A DNA stretch of 64,000 bases, taken from positions 1-64,000 of the forward strand of contig NZ_JAUFQJ010000008.1 of NCBI RefSeq assembly GCF_030409685.1. Reading direction: 5' to 3'. Made by a program: the position numbers and the translations under genes. The stretch comes from Ferruginibacter paludis (GTDB taxonomy: Bacteria; Bacteroidota; Bacteroidia; Chitinophagales; Chitinophagaceae). Below the pieces are notes generated by a model. It was not told the DNA's origin and did not search any database. It saw only the letters and a program-made list of their open reading frames with translations. This document shows, one piece after another, positions 7,598 to 16,175 of the stretch. Every line of letters starts with the position of its first letter. Position 1 is the stretch's first letter.

Positions 7598-8071
7598 ATG
7601 AAATTTCAATTCTGGACGGTGGGTAAGGCGCATGAAAGCTTTGTTAAAGAAGGTGTGGAAATGTTTACAAAACGCATTGCCAACTACTATCCGGTGGATT
7701 GGACCATTATTGCGGGTCCTAAAAACGCAGCTGCTTTGAGTGAAACAGATCTTAAAAAAAAAGAGGGAGAAATTATTTTAGCAGCATTGCAAAAAGATGA
7801 TTTCCTGGTGTTACTGGATGAAAGGGGTAAACAATTGACCAGTGAAGGACTGGCTTCTTTTATTCAGCAGCGGGCAAATGAAAGTACAAAAAATATCATT
7901 TTTTTAATCGGTGGTGCTTTTGGTGTAAGCGATTCAGTGATGATAAGAGCAAATTTTAAGTGGAGTTTAGCACAATTGGTTTTTCCTCATCAGTTAGTTA
8001 GGGTTATCTTAGCCGAGCAGGTGTACAGAGCCTGCAGCATCAACCGCAACGAAAAATATCATCATCAATAA
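7598..8071 (+). CDS. rlmH: 23S rRNA pseudouridine-1915 N3-methyltransferase
   Basis: The 157-residue product is RlmH (SPOUT class, formerly YbeA), which methylates pseudouridine 1915 in helix 69 of 23S rRNA using S-adenosylmethionine. The SPOUT knot signature is visible: LLDERGKQLTSEGLASFI at about residues 70-87, then IIFLIGGAFGVSDSV at about 101-115 for cofactor binding, and the conserved end HQLVRVILAEQVYRA...YHH. ATG at 7598 is chosen because upstream in-frame codons run into the tRNA gene, and MKFQFW is the family's usual start. The rhomboid gene follows after 6 nt, suggesting cotranscription. Confidence 0.95.
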   Translation: MKFQFWTVGKAHESFVKEGVEMFTKRIANYYPVDWTIIAGPKNAAALSETDLKKKEGEIILAALQKDDFLVLLDERGKQLTSEGLASFIQQRANESTKNIIFLIGGAFGVSDSVMIRANFKWSLAQLVFPHQLVRVILAEQVYRACSINRNEKYHHQ

Positions 8072-8077
8072 AATTTT

Positions 8078-8749
8078 ATGAGTGTTACTATTATTATCAT
8101 AGCCATTACCTGCATTGTATCATTTATCTGTTTTAATAATGAAGAGCTGATGGATAAACTGATATTTTATCCGCCAGCGGTTTCAGTCAATCATGAGTGG
8201 TATCGCTTTTTTAGCTGCGGCATTATTCATAAAGATATTCCGCACCTGTTGTTTAACATGTACGCATTGTACCTGTTCGGGCAGGGTCAGCACAATGGTG
8301 GCGTTGAGTTTGAGTTTGTGGCTATTTTTGGCAGTGCAGGTAAACTGTTTTATATACTGATGTATGTAGCGGCTTTTGCGGTGTGCCTTATACCAACTTA
8401 TATGACGCATAAAGACAATTATCAATATAAGAGTTTGGGTGCCTCAGGCGCTGTATCTGCGGTGGTCTTTGCATTTATACTCTTTAATCCCATGCAGGGC
8501 GTTGGGCTGATATTTATACCTGTGTTTATTCCGGGATTTTTATTTGGTATTCTTTACCTGGTGATCTCTTATTTGCTGGCAAAAAAAGGCAACAGTAATA
8601 TCAACCACTCAGCACATATCTGGGGAGGTTTGTTCGGCATCGGTTTTATTGTGATTTGCGCAGGCATTTTTGGTCATTATCCCGTGGTGGCGAATTTTTT
8701 GGAGCAGGTAAAAACGGTTCGTTTAGATAACCTCTTCTCTACTTATTAA
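8078..8749 (+). CDS. Rhomboid family intramembrane serine protease
   Basis: This 223-residue polytopic membrane protein has about six hydrophobic segments. Rhomboid signatures are present: HLLFNMYALYLFG (L1 region), the catalytic serine in GASGAVSAV at about residue 122-130, and the catalytic histidine in HSAHIWGGLFGIGF near 178-191. Family function is cleavage of transmembrane helices within the membrane; the substrate cannot be inferred. It starts 6 nt after rlmH. Its 3' end overlaps the convergent tilS gene by 11 nt, so no terminator fits between them. Confidence 0.9.
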   Translation: MSVTIIIIAITCIVSFICFNNEELMDKLIFYPPAVSVNHEWYRFFSCGIIHKDIPHLLFNMYALYLFGQGQHNGGVEFEFVAIFGSAGKLFYILMYVAAFAVCLIPTYMTHKDNYQYKSLGASGAVSAVVFAFILFNPMQGVGLIFIPVFIPGFLFGILYLVISYLLAKKGNSNINHSAHIWGGLFGIGFIVICAGIFGHYPVVANFLEQVKTVRLDNLFSTY

Positions 8750-10070
8750 ATTCCAGTTTCAGCATCTGCCGCGTTTGTGGAGTTGTTTTAAAACGGTCAT
8801 CAATGCGCAGGCCAATCACCCACAATATTTTCTTATTCATTTCAATTACCCAGGTATTTTCTTTTTGGGTAAGCGATAACTTTTGGTCTGTCAAAAAACG
8901 GTTGACCTTCTTTTTCTTTTGCATGCCAAGGGGATAAAAATAATCGCCCTGCTTCCATTTGCGGAGTAGTAAAGGAAAGCTAATTTCTCTTGCATCGAGC
9001 ATAGCTATTGATTGGGATGTGTTCAGGTTTACCTTGTCTGAAGCTATTTTTTCAATTGTTATTTCTCCGCCTGCAAATAAAATTCTTTTGTCAATCTGTT
9101 CAATTAAAATATGTTGCGCTTCCTCATGCACAACCGGCGCAATGATAAGCCAGTTGCGGTTTCTAATGATGCGGTGTGTGGCCGATTCTACATATTTTCC
9201 TGTCTCGCTTTTTAGCAACCCAATCACTTCATCAGTTTGATGAGCTGTGAACCCAAAGTCTTTTATTATTTCATAAACAACAGTTGCAAGCGGTATCGTT
9301 TTTAAAAGTTTCAGCACCGGTATATGTACTTCATTGCCCTTTTGCTCCAGCAGTTTCTTTAGATGAATATCCACCGACTGACGGTAGAGGATTTCAGTTT
9401 CGGTAAAACGCTGAATATTTTTAAGGATGTTTTCTTTGGCTTCGGGAAAACTTTGGCTTACCAGGGGAAGCAAAGTGTTGCGGAAATAATTGCGGGTATA
9501 ATCATTTTCTGCATTGGTATGATCAGTTACAAATGCCAGTTGATTTGTTGAGACAAAAGCTTCCAGCTCCGCACGGCGGGCAAATAACAATGGCCGTACT
9601 ATTTTATTTTGCTTTGGCAAAATACCCCGCAAACCCTTTATCCCAGTGCCCCGGAAAAAATGCATTACCACGGTTTCAATATTGTCATCTGCATGATGGG
9701 CTGTCACAATGTGATTATAGCCTTTTTCAGACCGCAGTGTTTCAAACCACTGGTAACGCAGGTTACGGGCGGTTTCTTCAATTGAATTTTTTGTTTCTGC
9801 TGCTATTGATGTGGTATCAAAACTTGTTGAGTAAAACAGCACATCGTATTTTTCAGCCAGTTCCTGTACAAATTTTTCGTCGCGGTCACTTGCTTCGCCA
9901 CGTAATTTAAAATTGCAATGTGCTATGGAAAAATTGTAACCTGCCAGTTTGCATAAAGTACACAATACAACAGAATCAACTCCCCCACTGACTGCCAGTA
10001 ACAGTTTATCGGTTGATTGAAAAAGGTTTTCCTTTTTAAGGTATGTGGTAAATTTTTCGAAAAGCTCCAT
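8739..10070 (-). CDS. tilS: tRNA(Ile)-lysidine synthase
   Basis: The 443-residue product has the N-type ATP pyrophosphatase PP-loop LLLAVSGGVDSVVL at about residues 23-36 and the downstream HHADDNIETVVMHFFRGTG motif. These identify TilS, which converts C34 of the AUA-decoding tRNA-Ile to lysidine. The C-terminal half contains the substrate-binding domains, ending in the typical LLRKWKQGDYFYPLGM block and the short C-terminal domain. The reading frame is open 46 codons further upstream, but MELFEKFTTYL at 10070 is the family-like start. Those extra codons fall in repeat DNA. Confidence 0.93.
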   Translation of the reverse strand: MELFEKFTTYLKKENLFQSTDKLLLAVSGGVDSVVLCTLCKLAGYNFSIAHCNFKLRGEASDRDEKFVQELAEKYDVLFYSTSFDTTSIAAETKNSIEETARNLRYQWFETLRSEKGYNHIVTAHHADDNIETVVMHFFRGTGIKGLRGILPKQNKIVRPLLFARRAELEAFVSTNQLAFVTDHTNAENDYTRNYFRNTLLPLVSQSFPEAKENILKNIQRFTETEILYRQSVDIHLKKLLEQKGNEVHIPVLKLLKTIPLATVVYEIIKDFGFTAHQTDEVIGLLKSETGKYVESATHRIIRNRNWLIIAPVVHEEAQHILIEQIDKRILFAGGEITIEKIASDKVNLNTSQSIAMLDAREISFPLLLRKWKQGDYFYPLGMQKKKKVNRFLTDQKLSLTQKENTWVIEMNKKILWVIGLRIDDRFKTTPQTRQMLKLEFNK

Positions 10071-10137
10071 GTATAAGTTTGTAACAAATGCTGAAAACCG
10101 ATATGAACCGCGGGCCAAAGATGCAATGAAAAAATAA

Positions 10138-10272
10138 AGTAAAAGAGTGCGACGCCAATGAAGTTGCAAGTAGCTTCTCAGCCCGGACAACAATTTTAAA
10201 CTTGCCATTGAAAAGAACTAACTGGCACAAATACTCTCCACCAAGTTCCCCCTGGGGATTAAGGGGGCTTTT
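10138..10272 (+). repeat. Composite dispersed repeat, copy A
   Basis: The first part, 10138-10201, begins AGTAAAAGAGTGCGACGCC and contains AGCTTCTCAGCCCGGACAA. The second part, 10243-10272, is a C/G-run palindrome, AAGTTCCCCCTGGGG followed by ATTAAGGGGGC. The same two-part arrangement occurs inverted at 11457-11592, and the first part alone recurs as a facing pair at 24038-24303. The unit lies in the tilS-TPR gap and just touches the TPR gene's stop. It behaves like a REP or MITE-type intergenic element. Confidence 0.75.
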
Positions 10273-10582
10273 ACTCCTCCAAATCCTCCAGCGCTCCCTG
10301 CAGTTCATTATACGAATGATTATCCCCTGCCCTTTTTGCTTCTTCCATGCCCCTTTTATAAATTCTGATGGCCCGGTCAAAGTCTGCCACCCGCTCCAGT
10401 AATTTTCCCAAATGATAGTAAGAACCGATATAAGTAGGCTCCCGCAACAGGATTTCATTGAAGAGTTTGCGGGCTTCCTCATCGTTGCCCACCTTGATGT
10501 ATTCCAGTGCCAGTGCATGTTGCAGAAAACTATCCTTGCCGGAAGTTTCCAGATATTCCAGTAATTTTTCTATCCGGCTCAT
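10271..10582 (-). CDS. Small tetratricopeptide-repeat protein
   Basis: The 103-residue product consists almost wholly of TPR helices. ALALEYIKVGNDEEARKLFNEILLREPTYIGSYYHLGKLLERVADFDRAIRIYKRGMEEAKRAGD shows two full repeats with the usual small/large residue pattern, followed by an acidic helix (LQGALEDLEE). There is no signal peptide. TPRs mediate protein binding, and the partner is unknown. Its stop lies in the composite repeat. Upstream is a possible promoter region shared with the divergent etfB gene. Confidence 0.85.
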   Translation of the reverse strand: MSRIEKLLEYLETSGKDSFLQHALALEYIKVGNDEEARKLFNEILLREPTYIGSYYHLGKLLERVADFDRAIRIYKRGMEEAKRAGDNHSYNELQGALEDLEE

Positions 10583-10629
10583 GTGATACTTTTTTTTTAA
10601 TTTTTTATTTTATTTATGGGAACAACACT

Positions 10630-10637
10630 TACCTTTG
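10630..10637 (+). promoter_or_regulatory. Probable -7 box for etfB
   Basis: TACCTTTG matches the Bacteroidota -7 consensus TAnnTTTG, 77 nt upstream of the etfB start. No TTG is present at the expected -33 spacing, only T-rich sequence, so the call is moderate. Confidence 0.45.
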
Positions 10638-10713
10638 TTATTAGTTGCATAAACAACTTTATTTTATAACGACCGTCTTAGCACCCAATAAAGACAGGGA
10701 AAAATGAACTTGC

Positions 10714-11457
10714 ATGAAAATTTTAGTCTGTATCAGTAAAACGCCTGATACCACCGCAAAAATAGCCTTCGCTGATAACAATACGAAATTCGCTGCAGAT
10801 GGTGTTCAATGGATCATCAATCCGTACGATGAATGGTATGCGCTGGTGAGGGCCATCGAATTAAAAGAAGCCGATGCTGCGACGGTGATTCACTTGGTAA
10901 CCGTGGGCGGAGCGGACTGCGACCCAATCATCCGCAAAGCGCTGGCGCTGGGTGGTGATGAAGCCATCCGTGTAAATGCGGATAGCCATGACAGTTATTT
11001 TATTGCTTCGCAGATTGCAGCCATTGCAAAGGAAAATAACTACGACTTAATTTTTACCGGTAAGGAAACGATTGATTATAATGGTTCTTCTATCGGCGGC
11101 ATGGTAGCGGAGTTAGTTGACCTTCCCTATGTTTCGCTGGCAACCAAATTTATACTGGAAGGAACCACGGCTAGCATCAACCGCGAAATTGAAGGTGGGG
11201 AAGAAACCGATAAAGTGCAGCTACCCGTAGTAGTGAGTTGCCAGAAGGGAATGGCTGAACAACGCATCCCCAATATGAAAGGCATTATGGGCGCCCGGAA
11301 CAAACCGCTGAAAGTGGTAGAACCTGCTGCTGCAGAGGCTTTCACTTCCATCGCATCCTTTACTTTACCACCGGCTAAGGCAGGTGTAAAAATGGTAAGT
11401 GCCGAGCACCCGGAAGAGCTGGTTCGGTTGCTGCATGAGGAAGCGAAGGTAATTTAA
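10714..11457 (+). CDS. etfB: Electron transfer flavoprotein subunit beta
   Basis: The 247-residue product is EtfB. It opens MKILVCISKTPDTTAKIAF, has the adenine-nucleotide-binding fold, and carries the beta-subunit signature region around residues 120-190 (GKETIDYNGSSIGGMVAELVDLPYV...VVVSCQKGMAEQRIPNMKGIMGAR). With EtfA it forms the heterodimer that collects electrons from acyl-CoA and other dehydrogenases and passes them to ETF-quinone oxidoreductase. The partner gene etfA follows after a 214-nt gap that holds an inverted copy of a dispersed repeat, an unusual interruption of this normally tight pair. Confidence 0.95.
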   Translation: MKILVCISKTPDTTAKIAFADNNTKFAADGVQWIINPYDEWYALVRAIELKEADAATVIHLVTVGGADCDPIIRKALALGGDEAIRVNADSHDSYFIASQIAAIAKENNYDLIFTGKETIDYNGSSIGGMVAELVDLPYVSLATKFILEGTTASINREIEGGEETDKVQLPVVVSCQKGMAEQRIPNMKGIMGARNKPLKVVEPAAAEAFTSIASFTLPPAKAGVKMVSAEHPEELVRLLHEEAKVI

Positions 11458-11592
11458 AAGCTGCCGTCTCCAAAGGGGGAACTTAGGGTGGTTAGTTTTT
11501 GTTTCAGGGAGTTCGCCCGATTGAAGGCTTGTAATTATTGTCCCGGCCAGGAAGCAACTTGCAACTTCATAGGCGTCGCACTCTTTTGCTTT
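11457..11592 (-). repeat. Composite dispersed repeat, copy B (inverted)
   Basis: On the minus strand this reads as AAAAGAGTGCGACGCC, then TGAAGTTGCAAGTTGCTTCC, GGCCGGGACAATAAT and finally CTAAGTTCCCCCTTTGG. It matches copy A (10138-10272) in order of parts and spacing but in the opposite orientation. It fills most of the etfB-etfA gap. An open minus-strand frame at 11365-11646 through it is a by-product of the repeat and not a gene. Confidence 0.7.
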
Positions 11593-11671
11593 TAGTTCAT
11601 TGGGCAACACTTTCAATTCGGAGTTTATTAATTTATTTGAAATCATTTTTATTTAAAGCAAAACTTTTAAA

Positions 11672-12634
11672 ATGAGTGTATTAATATTTTTGGACCAGGC
11701 CGATGGCCACATTAAAAAATCTTCTTTCGAAGCTGCCGGTTATGGCGCTGCCGTTGCAAAACAAACGGGTACTGCTGCGGAAGCTGTTGTGCTCGGTACT
11801 GTAAATGACGATTTGGCGTCGCTGGGTAATTATGGAATTACTAAAGTACATACCGTAACAAATGAGGCGCTTAACCATGTGGATGCTCAGGGGTTTACAA
11901 AAATTATTGCGGAGGTTGCTATAGCTACTGGCGCAACTGTGATTGTGTTTTCCAACAACTTCAACGGCAAGGCCATTGCACCGCGGTTGAGCGTGCGGTT
12001 AAAGGCCGGGCTTGTTTCAGGTGCCATTGCTTTGCCCGATACAACCAATGGATTTACGGTGCAAAAAAACGTATTTAGCGGTAAGGCCTTTGCCAATGTT
12101 ACCATCAACACGGCTATAAAAATAATTTCGTTAAATCCCAATTCGTTTACCGTTGCTACCACCGAAGGCATTGCTGAAGTAGCCCCATTTGCTGCAACAA
12201 TAGAAGCACCCAAAGTGCAGGTAACTGCTACCGATAAAGTAGTAGGCGAAGTGCCATTAAGTGAAGCAGAAATTGTAGTAAGCGGTGGCCGTGGACTGAA
12301 AGGACCGGAAAACTGGGGGTTGGTAACTGACCTCGCTAAACTATTGGGTGCCGCCACTGCTTGTAGCAGACCTGTTGCAGATATCGGCTGGCGGCCGCAT
12401 CACGAACATGTGGGTCAGACCGGTCTTGCTATTGCACCTAACCTGTATTTCGCCATTGGTATATCCGGAGCCATTCAGCATTTGGCGGGTGTAAACAGGA
12501 GCAAGACGATTGTTGTAATCAACAAAGATCCTGAGGCGCCCTTTTTTAAGGCCGCTGATTACGGAATTGTGGGTGATGCTTTTGAAATAATGCCCAAAAT
12601 TATTGAAGCGGTAAAGCAAATGAAGCAGCTGTAA
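11672..12634 (+). CDS. etfA: Electron transfer flavoprotein subunit alpha
   Basis: This 320-residue protein has an N-terminal domain related to EtfB and a C-terminal FAD-binding domain. The signature is clear at about residues 190-300: EIVVSGGRGLKGPENW, CSRPVADIGWRPHHEHVGQTG, LYFAIGISGAIQHLAG and VVINKDPEAPFFKAADYGIVGD. It binds FAD and partners with EtfB from the preceding gene. A strong terminator follows at 12682-12719, ending the etfBA unit. Confidence 0.96.
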   Translation: MSVLIFLDQADGHIKKSSFEAAGYGAAVAKQTGTAAEAVVLGTVNDDLASLGNYGITKVHTVTNEALNHVDAQGFTKIIAEVAIATGATVIVFSNNFNGKAIAPRLSVRLKAGLVSGAIALPDTTNGFTVQKNVFSGKAFANVTINTAIKIISLNPNSFTVATTEGIAEVAPFAATIEAPKVQVTATDKVVGEVPLSEAEIVVSGGRGLKGPENWGLVTDLAKLLGAATACSRPVADIGWRPHHEHVGQTGLAIAPNLYFAIGISGAIQHLAGVNRSKTIVVINKDPEAPFFKAADYGIVGDAFEIMPKIIEAVKQMKQL

Positions 12635-12681
12635 ATCTAAAAGTAGCGTTGACAAAGTAAAAATTTATTAATTTAATTTAT

Positions 12682-12719
12682 AAAGCCTTTCAAATTGTCT
12701 TGAAAGGCTTTTGTTTTTT
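12682..12719 (+). terminator. Terminator after etfA
   Basis: AAAGCCTTTCAA (12682-12693) pairs exactly with TTGAAAGGCTTT (12700-12711) around a 6-nt loop and is followed by TTGTTTTTT. Confidence 0.9.
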
Positions 12720-12767
12720 ATATTTGCACTTAGTAAGATACTTATATCCCTTTTTGACGATTTGAAC

Positions 12768-13349
12768 ATGAAGAAAATTGAATTAGAAATAGTTGCCCTT
12801 TCGCACAGCATTACACAAACTCATTCCTATGCAGTTGTGCTGGGAGAAGTGAATGGCTTACGCAGATTGCCCATTGTAATAGGAGGTTTTGAGGCCCAGG
12901 CCATTGCAGTAGCGTTGGAACGCATGAGCCCCAGTCGTCCGCTTACCCACGACCTGATGAAAAATTTTATGATGGCTTTTAATGTTGAACTACACGAAGT
13001 AGTGATCAACGATTTGCAGGAAGGTATTTTTTACAGTAAGCTGGTATGCAGCAGTCAGAATGATACCGTTGAAATTGATTCCAGAACGTCAGATGCACTT
13101 GCGCTGGCAGTGCGTTTTGGGTGCAGTATTTTTACTTACGAAAATATATTGGATAGTGCCGGCATCCTGATGGAAAATGATGAAAAGAAAAAGAAGTCGA
13201 CTGCCCCGGTAACTACAGAAACAGGCGGACAGGACGATTTGCAACGCCTTTCGCTGGAAGAATTGAATACACTGTTAAACGAAGTGTTGGAACAGGAAGA
13301 TTATATAAGAGCAATCGCCATCCGGGATGAAATAAAAACAAGAAAATAG
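12768..13349 (+). CDS. Bifunctional nuclease family protein with UVR tail
   Basis: The 193-residue product has a BFN/DUF151 domain at residues 1-130 (KKIELEIVALSHSITQTHSYAVVLGEVNGLRRLPIVIGGFEAQAIAVALE ... EIDSRTSDALALAVRFGCSIFT). A Lys/Thr-rich linker then leads to a UvrB/UvrC-type helical hairpin (LEELNTLLNEVLEQEDYIRAIAIRDEI). BFN proteins have been described as having RNase/DNase activity; the role here is unknown. ATG at 12768 is preferred over an in-frame start 19 codons upstream, because MKKIELE is the conserved beginning and the upstream residues overlap the promoter region. Confidence 0.88.
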   Translation: MKKIELEIVALSHSITQTHSYAVVLGEVNGLRRLPIVIGGFEAQAIAVALERMSPSRPLTHDLMKNFMMAFNVELHEVVINDLQEGIFYSKLVCSSQNDTVEIDSRTSDALALAVRFGCSIFTYENILDSAGILMENDEKKKKSTAPVTTETGGQDDLQRLSLEELNTLLNEVLEQEDYIRAIAIRDEIKTRK

Positions 13350-13353
13350 CAGG

Positions 13354-13497
13354 TTAATGGATAATTTATAATGGATTAGTGGATCATTTCTTCAATACTT
13401 ATCTTCTCTTAAAAAAATGATATTTGATATACCGGCTTGGGATAATTGGCCAAATCTGAATATAGTATCAATTATCAATTAAAAAATTATCCATTAA
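13354..13497. repeat. 144-bp element bounded by 14-bp inverted repeats
   Basis: TTAATGGATAATTT at 13354-13367 is matched exactly by its reverse complement at 13484-13497. A second partial copy (ATAATGGATTAG) follows the left arm, and more ATCAATTA-type copies precede the right arm. The element fills the gap before ispE and ends 4 nt before its start codon. The form is that of a miniature inverted-repeat element; no coding content is present. Confidence 0.6.
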
Positions 13498-13501
13498 AAA
13501 C

Positions 13502-14341
13502 ATGGTCGTTTTTCCCGGTTGCAAAATTAATCTTGGTCTGCGCATTCTTAATAAACGAAATGACGGTTACCATAATTTGGAAACCATTTTTTACCCGGTA
13601 CCGTTTACCGATGCACTTGAAATCATCTCCTCCAGCAATTCAGAACCAATTATTTTCAGCAACTCAGGTTTAGCAGTAGATGGTGATAGCAAAGATAATA
13701 TCTGCATGAAGGCCTACTGGCTTTTAAAGAAAGATTTCCCCCAGCTCCCTTCTATAACGATGCACCTGCACAAATGTATTCCCATGGGAGCCGGACTGGG
13801 TGGAGGGTCTGCGGACGCTGCGTTTAGCTTACGACTATTAAATCAACTTTTCCACTTACAAATATCAACCGAAAAATTAATAGACTACGCAGCTCAACTA
13901 GGCAGCGATTGCGCCTTTTTTATTTTAAATAAACCCTGTCTGGCAACTGGCAGAGGTGAAATTTTGCACCCCATTGCGCTCAATCTTTCAGGCTATACGC
14001 TGGCATTGGTAAACCCGGGCATACATGTAAACACAGGAGCAGCATTTGCGGCTTTGAAATTGCATAAGCTGGATGGGGAAAGTTCGCAGGTGGCATCGTT
14101 GACCGCTATAATGCAGCAGCCAATATCATCATGGAAACATACGCTGATAAATGATTTTGAAGAACCGGTGAGTCAAAACTGGCCTGTTATAAAGGAAATC
14201 AAAGAAAAATTATACAGCATGGGAGCTGTATTTGCTGCGATGAGCGGTAGCGGAAGCACCGTTTTTGGCCTGTTTGATCAACAGCTTCCTGGAGATAAAA
14301 CTGACATCTTTCCATTTTTTACCCGTTTTATCCAATTGTAG
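13502..14341 (+). CDS. ispE: 4-diphosphocytidyl-2-C-methyl-D-erythritol kinase
   Basis: The 279-residue GHMP kinase is IspE of the MEP isoprenoid pathway. It starts VVFPGCKINLGLRILNKRNDGYHNLET (substrate site). The GHMP motif PMGAGLGGGSADAAF is at about residues 97-111, and the C-terminal motif MSGSGSTVFGLF is near 255-266. It phosphorylates the 2-OH of CDP-methylerythritol using ATP. The start codon lies at the very edge of the inverted-repeat element upstream, so its leader derives from that repeat. Confidence 0.95.
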   Translation: MVVFPGCKINLGLRILNKRNDGYHNLETIFYPVPFTDALEIISSSNSEPIIFSNSGLAVDGDSKDNICMKAYWLLKKDFPQLPSITMHLHKCIPMGAGLGGGSADAAFSLRLLNQLFHLQISTEKLIDYAAQLGSDCAFFILNKPCLATGRGEILHPIALNLSGYTLALVNPGIHVNTGAAFAALKLHKLDGESSQVASLTAIMQQPISSWKHTLINDFEEPVSQNWPVIKEIKEKLYSMGAVFAAMSGSGSTVFGLFDQQLPGDKTDIFPFFTRFIQL

Positions 14342-14437
14342 ACCGATATTTTTTTGATAAAAACAAGTTATTTTTTTTGATTTGATTGATACATTTAGAG
14401 GCTTTGTGATAACTTGCCTCCCAGTAAAATTTAAACT

Positions 14438-16096
14438 ATGAAAATATGGTTTTTAAGCAGTGCGTTACTGGTAACCACCGCCACATTCGCACAAAGTGCA
14501 TCCACAGAGGTTCCGAAGAACTGGTACCAGCTGGATAAAGCAAGCACTGGTTATTATGGCATCAGCCTGGATAAAGCGTACGACTTTCTGAAGGCAAAAA
14601 AACTAAAAAGCAAACAGGTGTTGGTTGCAGTAATTGATGGCGGCATTGATACATTGCACGAAGATTTGAAGCCGGTTTTATGGACCAACGCAAAAGAAAT
14701 TCCGGGCAATGGCATTGATGATGACCATAATGGTTACATTGATGACGTGCATGGCTGGAACTTTTTAGGCGGTAAAGATGGTCGCAATGTAAAAGAAGAC
14801 AGTTACGAAGGGGCAAGGGTCTACACTGCTTTAAAGGCAAAATATGGCGAAGAAATTCCTGAGGATTCAGCCGTTTCCGATACGCAGAAAAATGAAATAG
14901 CCCTTTATAAAAAAGTAAAAGAGAAAGTAGCGGGTGAAGTAAACCCGGCGGAAATTGCCTTTTTAAAACAAATATTACCCGGCTTTTTAAAAGGTGATTC
15001 TGTTATTACAAAAGAATTAGGCAAAGAAGAATACAATTGTACTGACCTTGAAAAATACAATCCAACAGATGCCAATGCAAAAAGGACTAAAGTATTTCTA
15101 ACTCAGTTGTGCAAGGGAAACAATAGCAACGAACTAACCAATAAACAGATTATAGACGAATTAAACGGCGAGCTGCGAAAAGCAGATGCAGTAGAAAACT
15201 CTCCAAAAGAATACCGGAAGGAAATTGTTCAGGACGATGAAAAGGATATCAGTGACCGCTTTTATGGCAACAAAGATATTATGACGGCAACTCCTTTTCA
15301 CGGTACCCATTGCGCCGGTATTATTGCCGCCGTTCGGGACAATGGCAAGGGGATTAAAGGCATCGCAGACAATGTACGTATCATGATGGTGCGGGCTGTA
15401 CCGGATGGTGATGAACACGACAAAGATATCGCCAATGCGATACGTTACGCAGTGGAAAATGGCGCCCAGGTGATCAGTATGAGTTTTGGAAAAGAGTTTT
15501 CGCCTGAAAAGAAATGGGTGGATGATGCTGTAAAATTTGCTGAAAGCAAAGGTGTACTGCTGGTGCACGCAGCTGGCAACGATGCTAAAAACGTTGACAG
15601 CACAGACAATTTCCCAAGCCCTGTTTATCTTGACAACGGCAAAAAAGCAACCAACTGGATTACTGTTGGTGCAAGCGGAGATCCGCATACAGGCAGCATT
15701 ACAGCTAACTTTAGCAACTATGGTAAAGAACAGGTAGATGTTTTTGCTCCTGGTGTACAAATTTATTCAACCATCCCTGGTGGAAACATGTACGGCAATG
15801 CTTCAGGTACAAGTATGGCATGCCCGGTGGTGGCAGGTACAGCTGCATTGTTGCTGGAATATTTTCCAACGTTAAGCGCCAAGCAGTTAAAATACATCAT
15901 TGAAAAGTCTTCGGTGTCACCTGATACTGAAGTAAACGTTCCTGGCACTACGCAAAAAACTAAACTAAGTGAATTGTGTGTTAGTGGTGGTTTGCTGAAT
16001 GCCTATGAAGCAGTTAAATTAGCGGCAAGTCTCCAAGGCGAAAGGACAAAGGAAGTGTTACCTGCACCGACGATGACAAAAAATAAAAAAGGATAA
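14438..16096 (+). CDS. Secreted subtilisin-like serine protease (S8)
   Basis: This 552-residue protein has a signal peptide (MKIWFLSSALLVTTATFAQS). The S8 catalytic triad is visible: Asp in VAVIDGGIDTLHEDL at about residue 67, His in HGTHCAGIIAAV at about 291, and Ser in GTSMACPVVAG at about 458. About 220 residues separate Asp and His, far more than in plain subtilisins, so there is a large insertion rich in Lys and Glu. No T9SS sorting tail is evident; the C-terminus is short and basic. It is probably exported to the periplasm or cell surface. A terminator follows at 16128. Confidence 0.9.
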   Translation: MKIWFLSSALLVTTATFAQSASTEVPKNWYQLDKASTGYYGISLDKAYDFLKAKKLKSKQVLVAVIDGGIDTLHEDLKPVLWTNAKEIPGNGIDDDHNGYIDDVHGWNFLGGKDGRNVKEDSYEGARVYTALKAKYGEEIPEDSAVSDTQKNEIALYKKVKEKVAGEVNPAEIAFLKQILPGFLKGDSVITKELGKEEYNCTDLEKYNPTDANAKRTKVFLTQLCKGNNSNELTNKQIIDELNGELRKADAVENSPKEYRKEIVQDDEKDISDRFYGNKDIMTATPFHGTHCAGIIAAVRDNGKGIKGIADNVRIMMVRAVPDGDEHDKDIANAIRYAVENGAQVISMSFGKEFSPEKKWVDDAVKFAESKGVLLVHAAGNDAKNVDSTDNFPSPVYLDNGKKATNWITVGASGDPHTGSITANFSNYGKEQVDVFAPGVQIYSTIPGGNMYGNASGTSMACPVVAGTAALLLEYFPTLSAKQLKYIIEKSSVSPDTEVNVPGTTQKTKLSELCVSGGLLNAYEAVKLAASLQGERTKEVLPAPTMTKNKKG

Positions 16097-16127
16097 TTTA
16101 CAGCAGTTTCTAAAAATAGTAATTTAG

Positions 16128-16153
16128 TGCCGGGCTTTCGCCCGGCATTTTAT
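16128..16153 (+). terminator. Terminator after the S8 protease gene
   Basis: TGCCGGGC, loop TTTC, GCCCGGCA (16128-16147), followed by TTTTATTT. Confidence 0.88.
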
Positions 16154-16175
16154 TTAACCATAAAAAATTTCAGCC

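Noticed and set aside
11365..11646. Minus-strand reading frame of 93 codons between etfB and etfA
   Set aside because: It overlaps the end of etfB and is made mostly of the dispersed repeat; frame openness is accidental.
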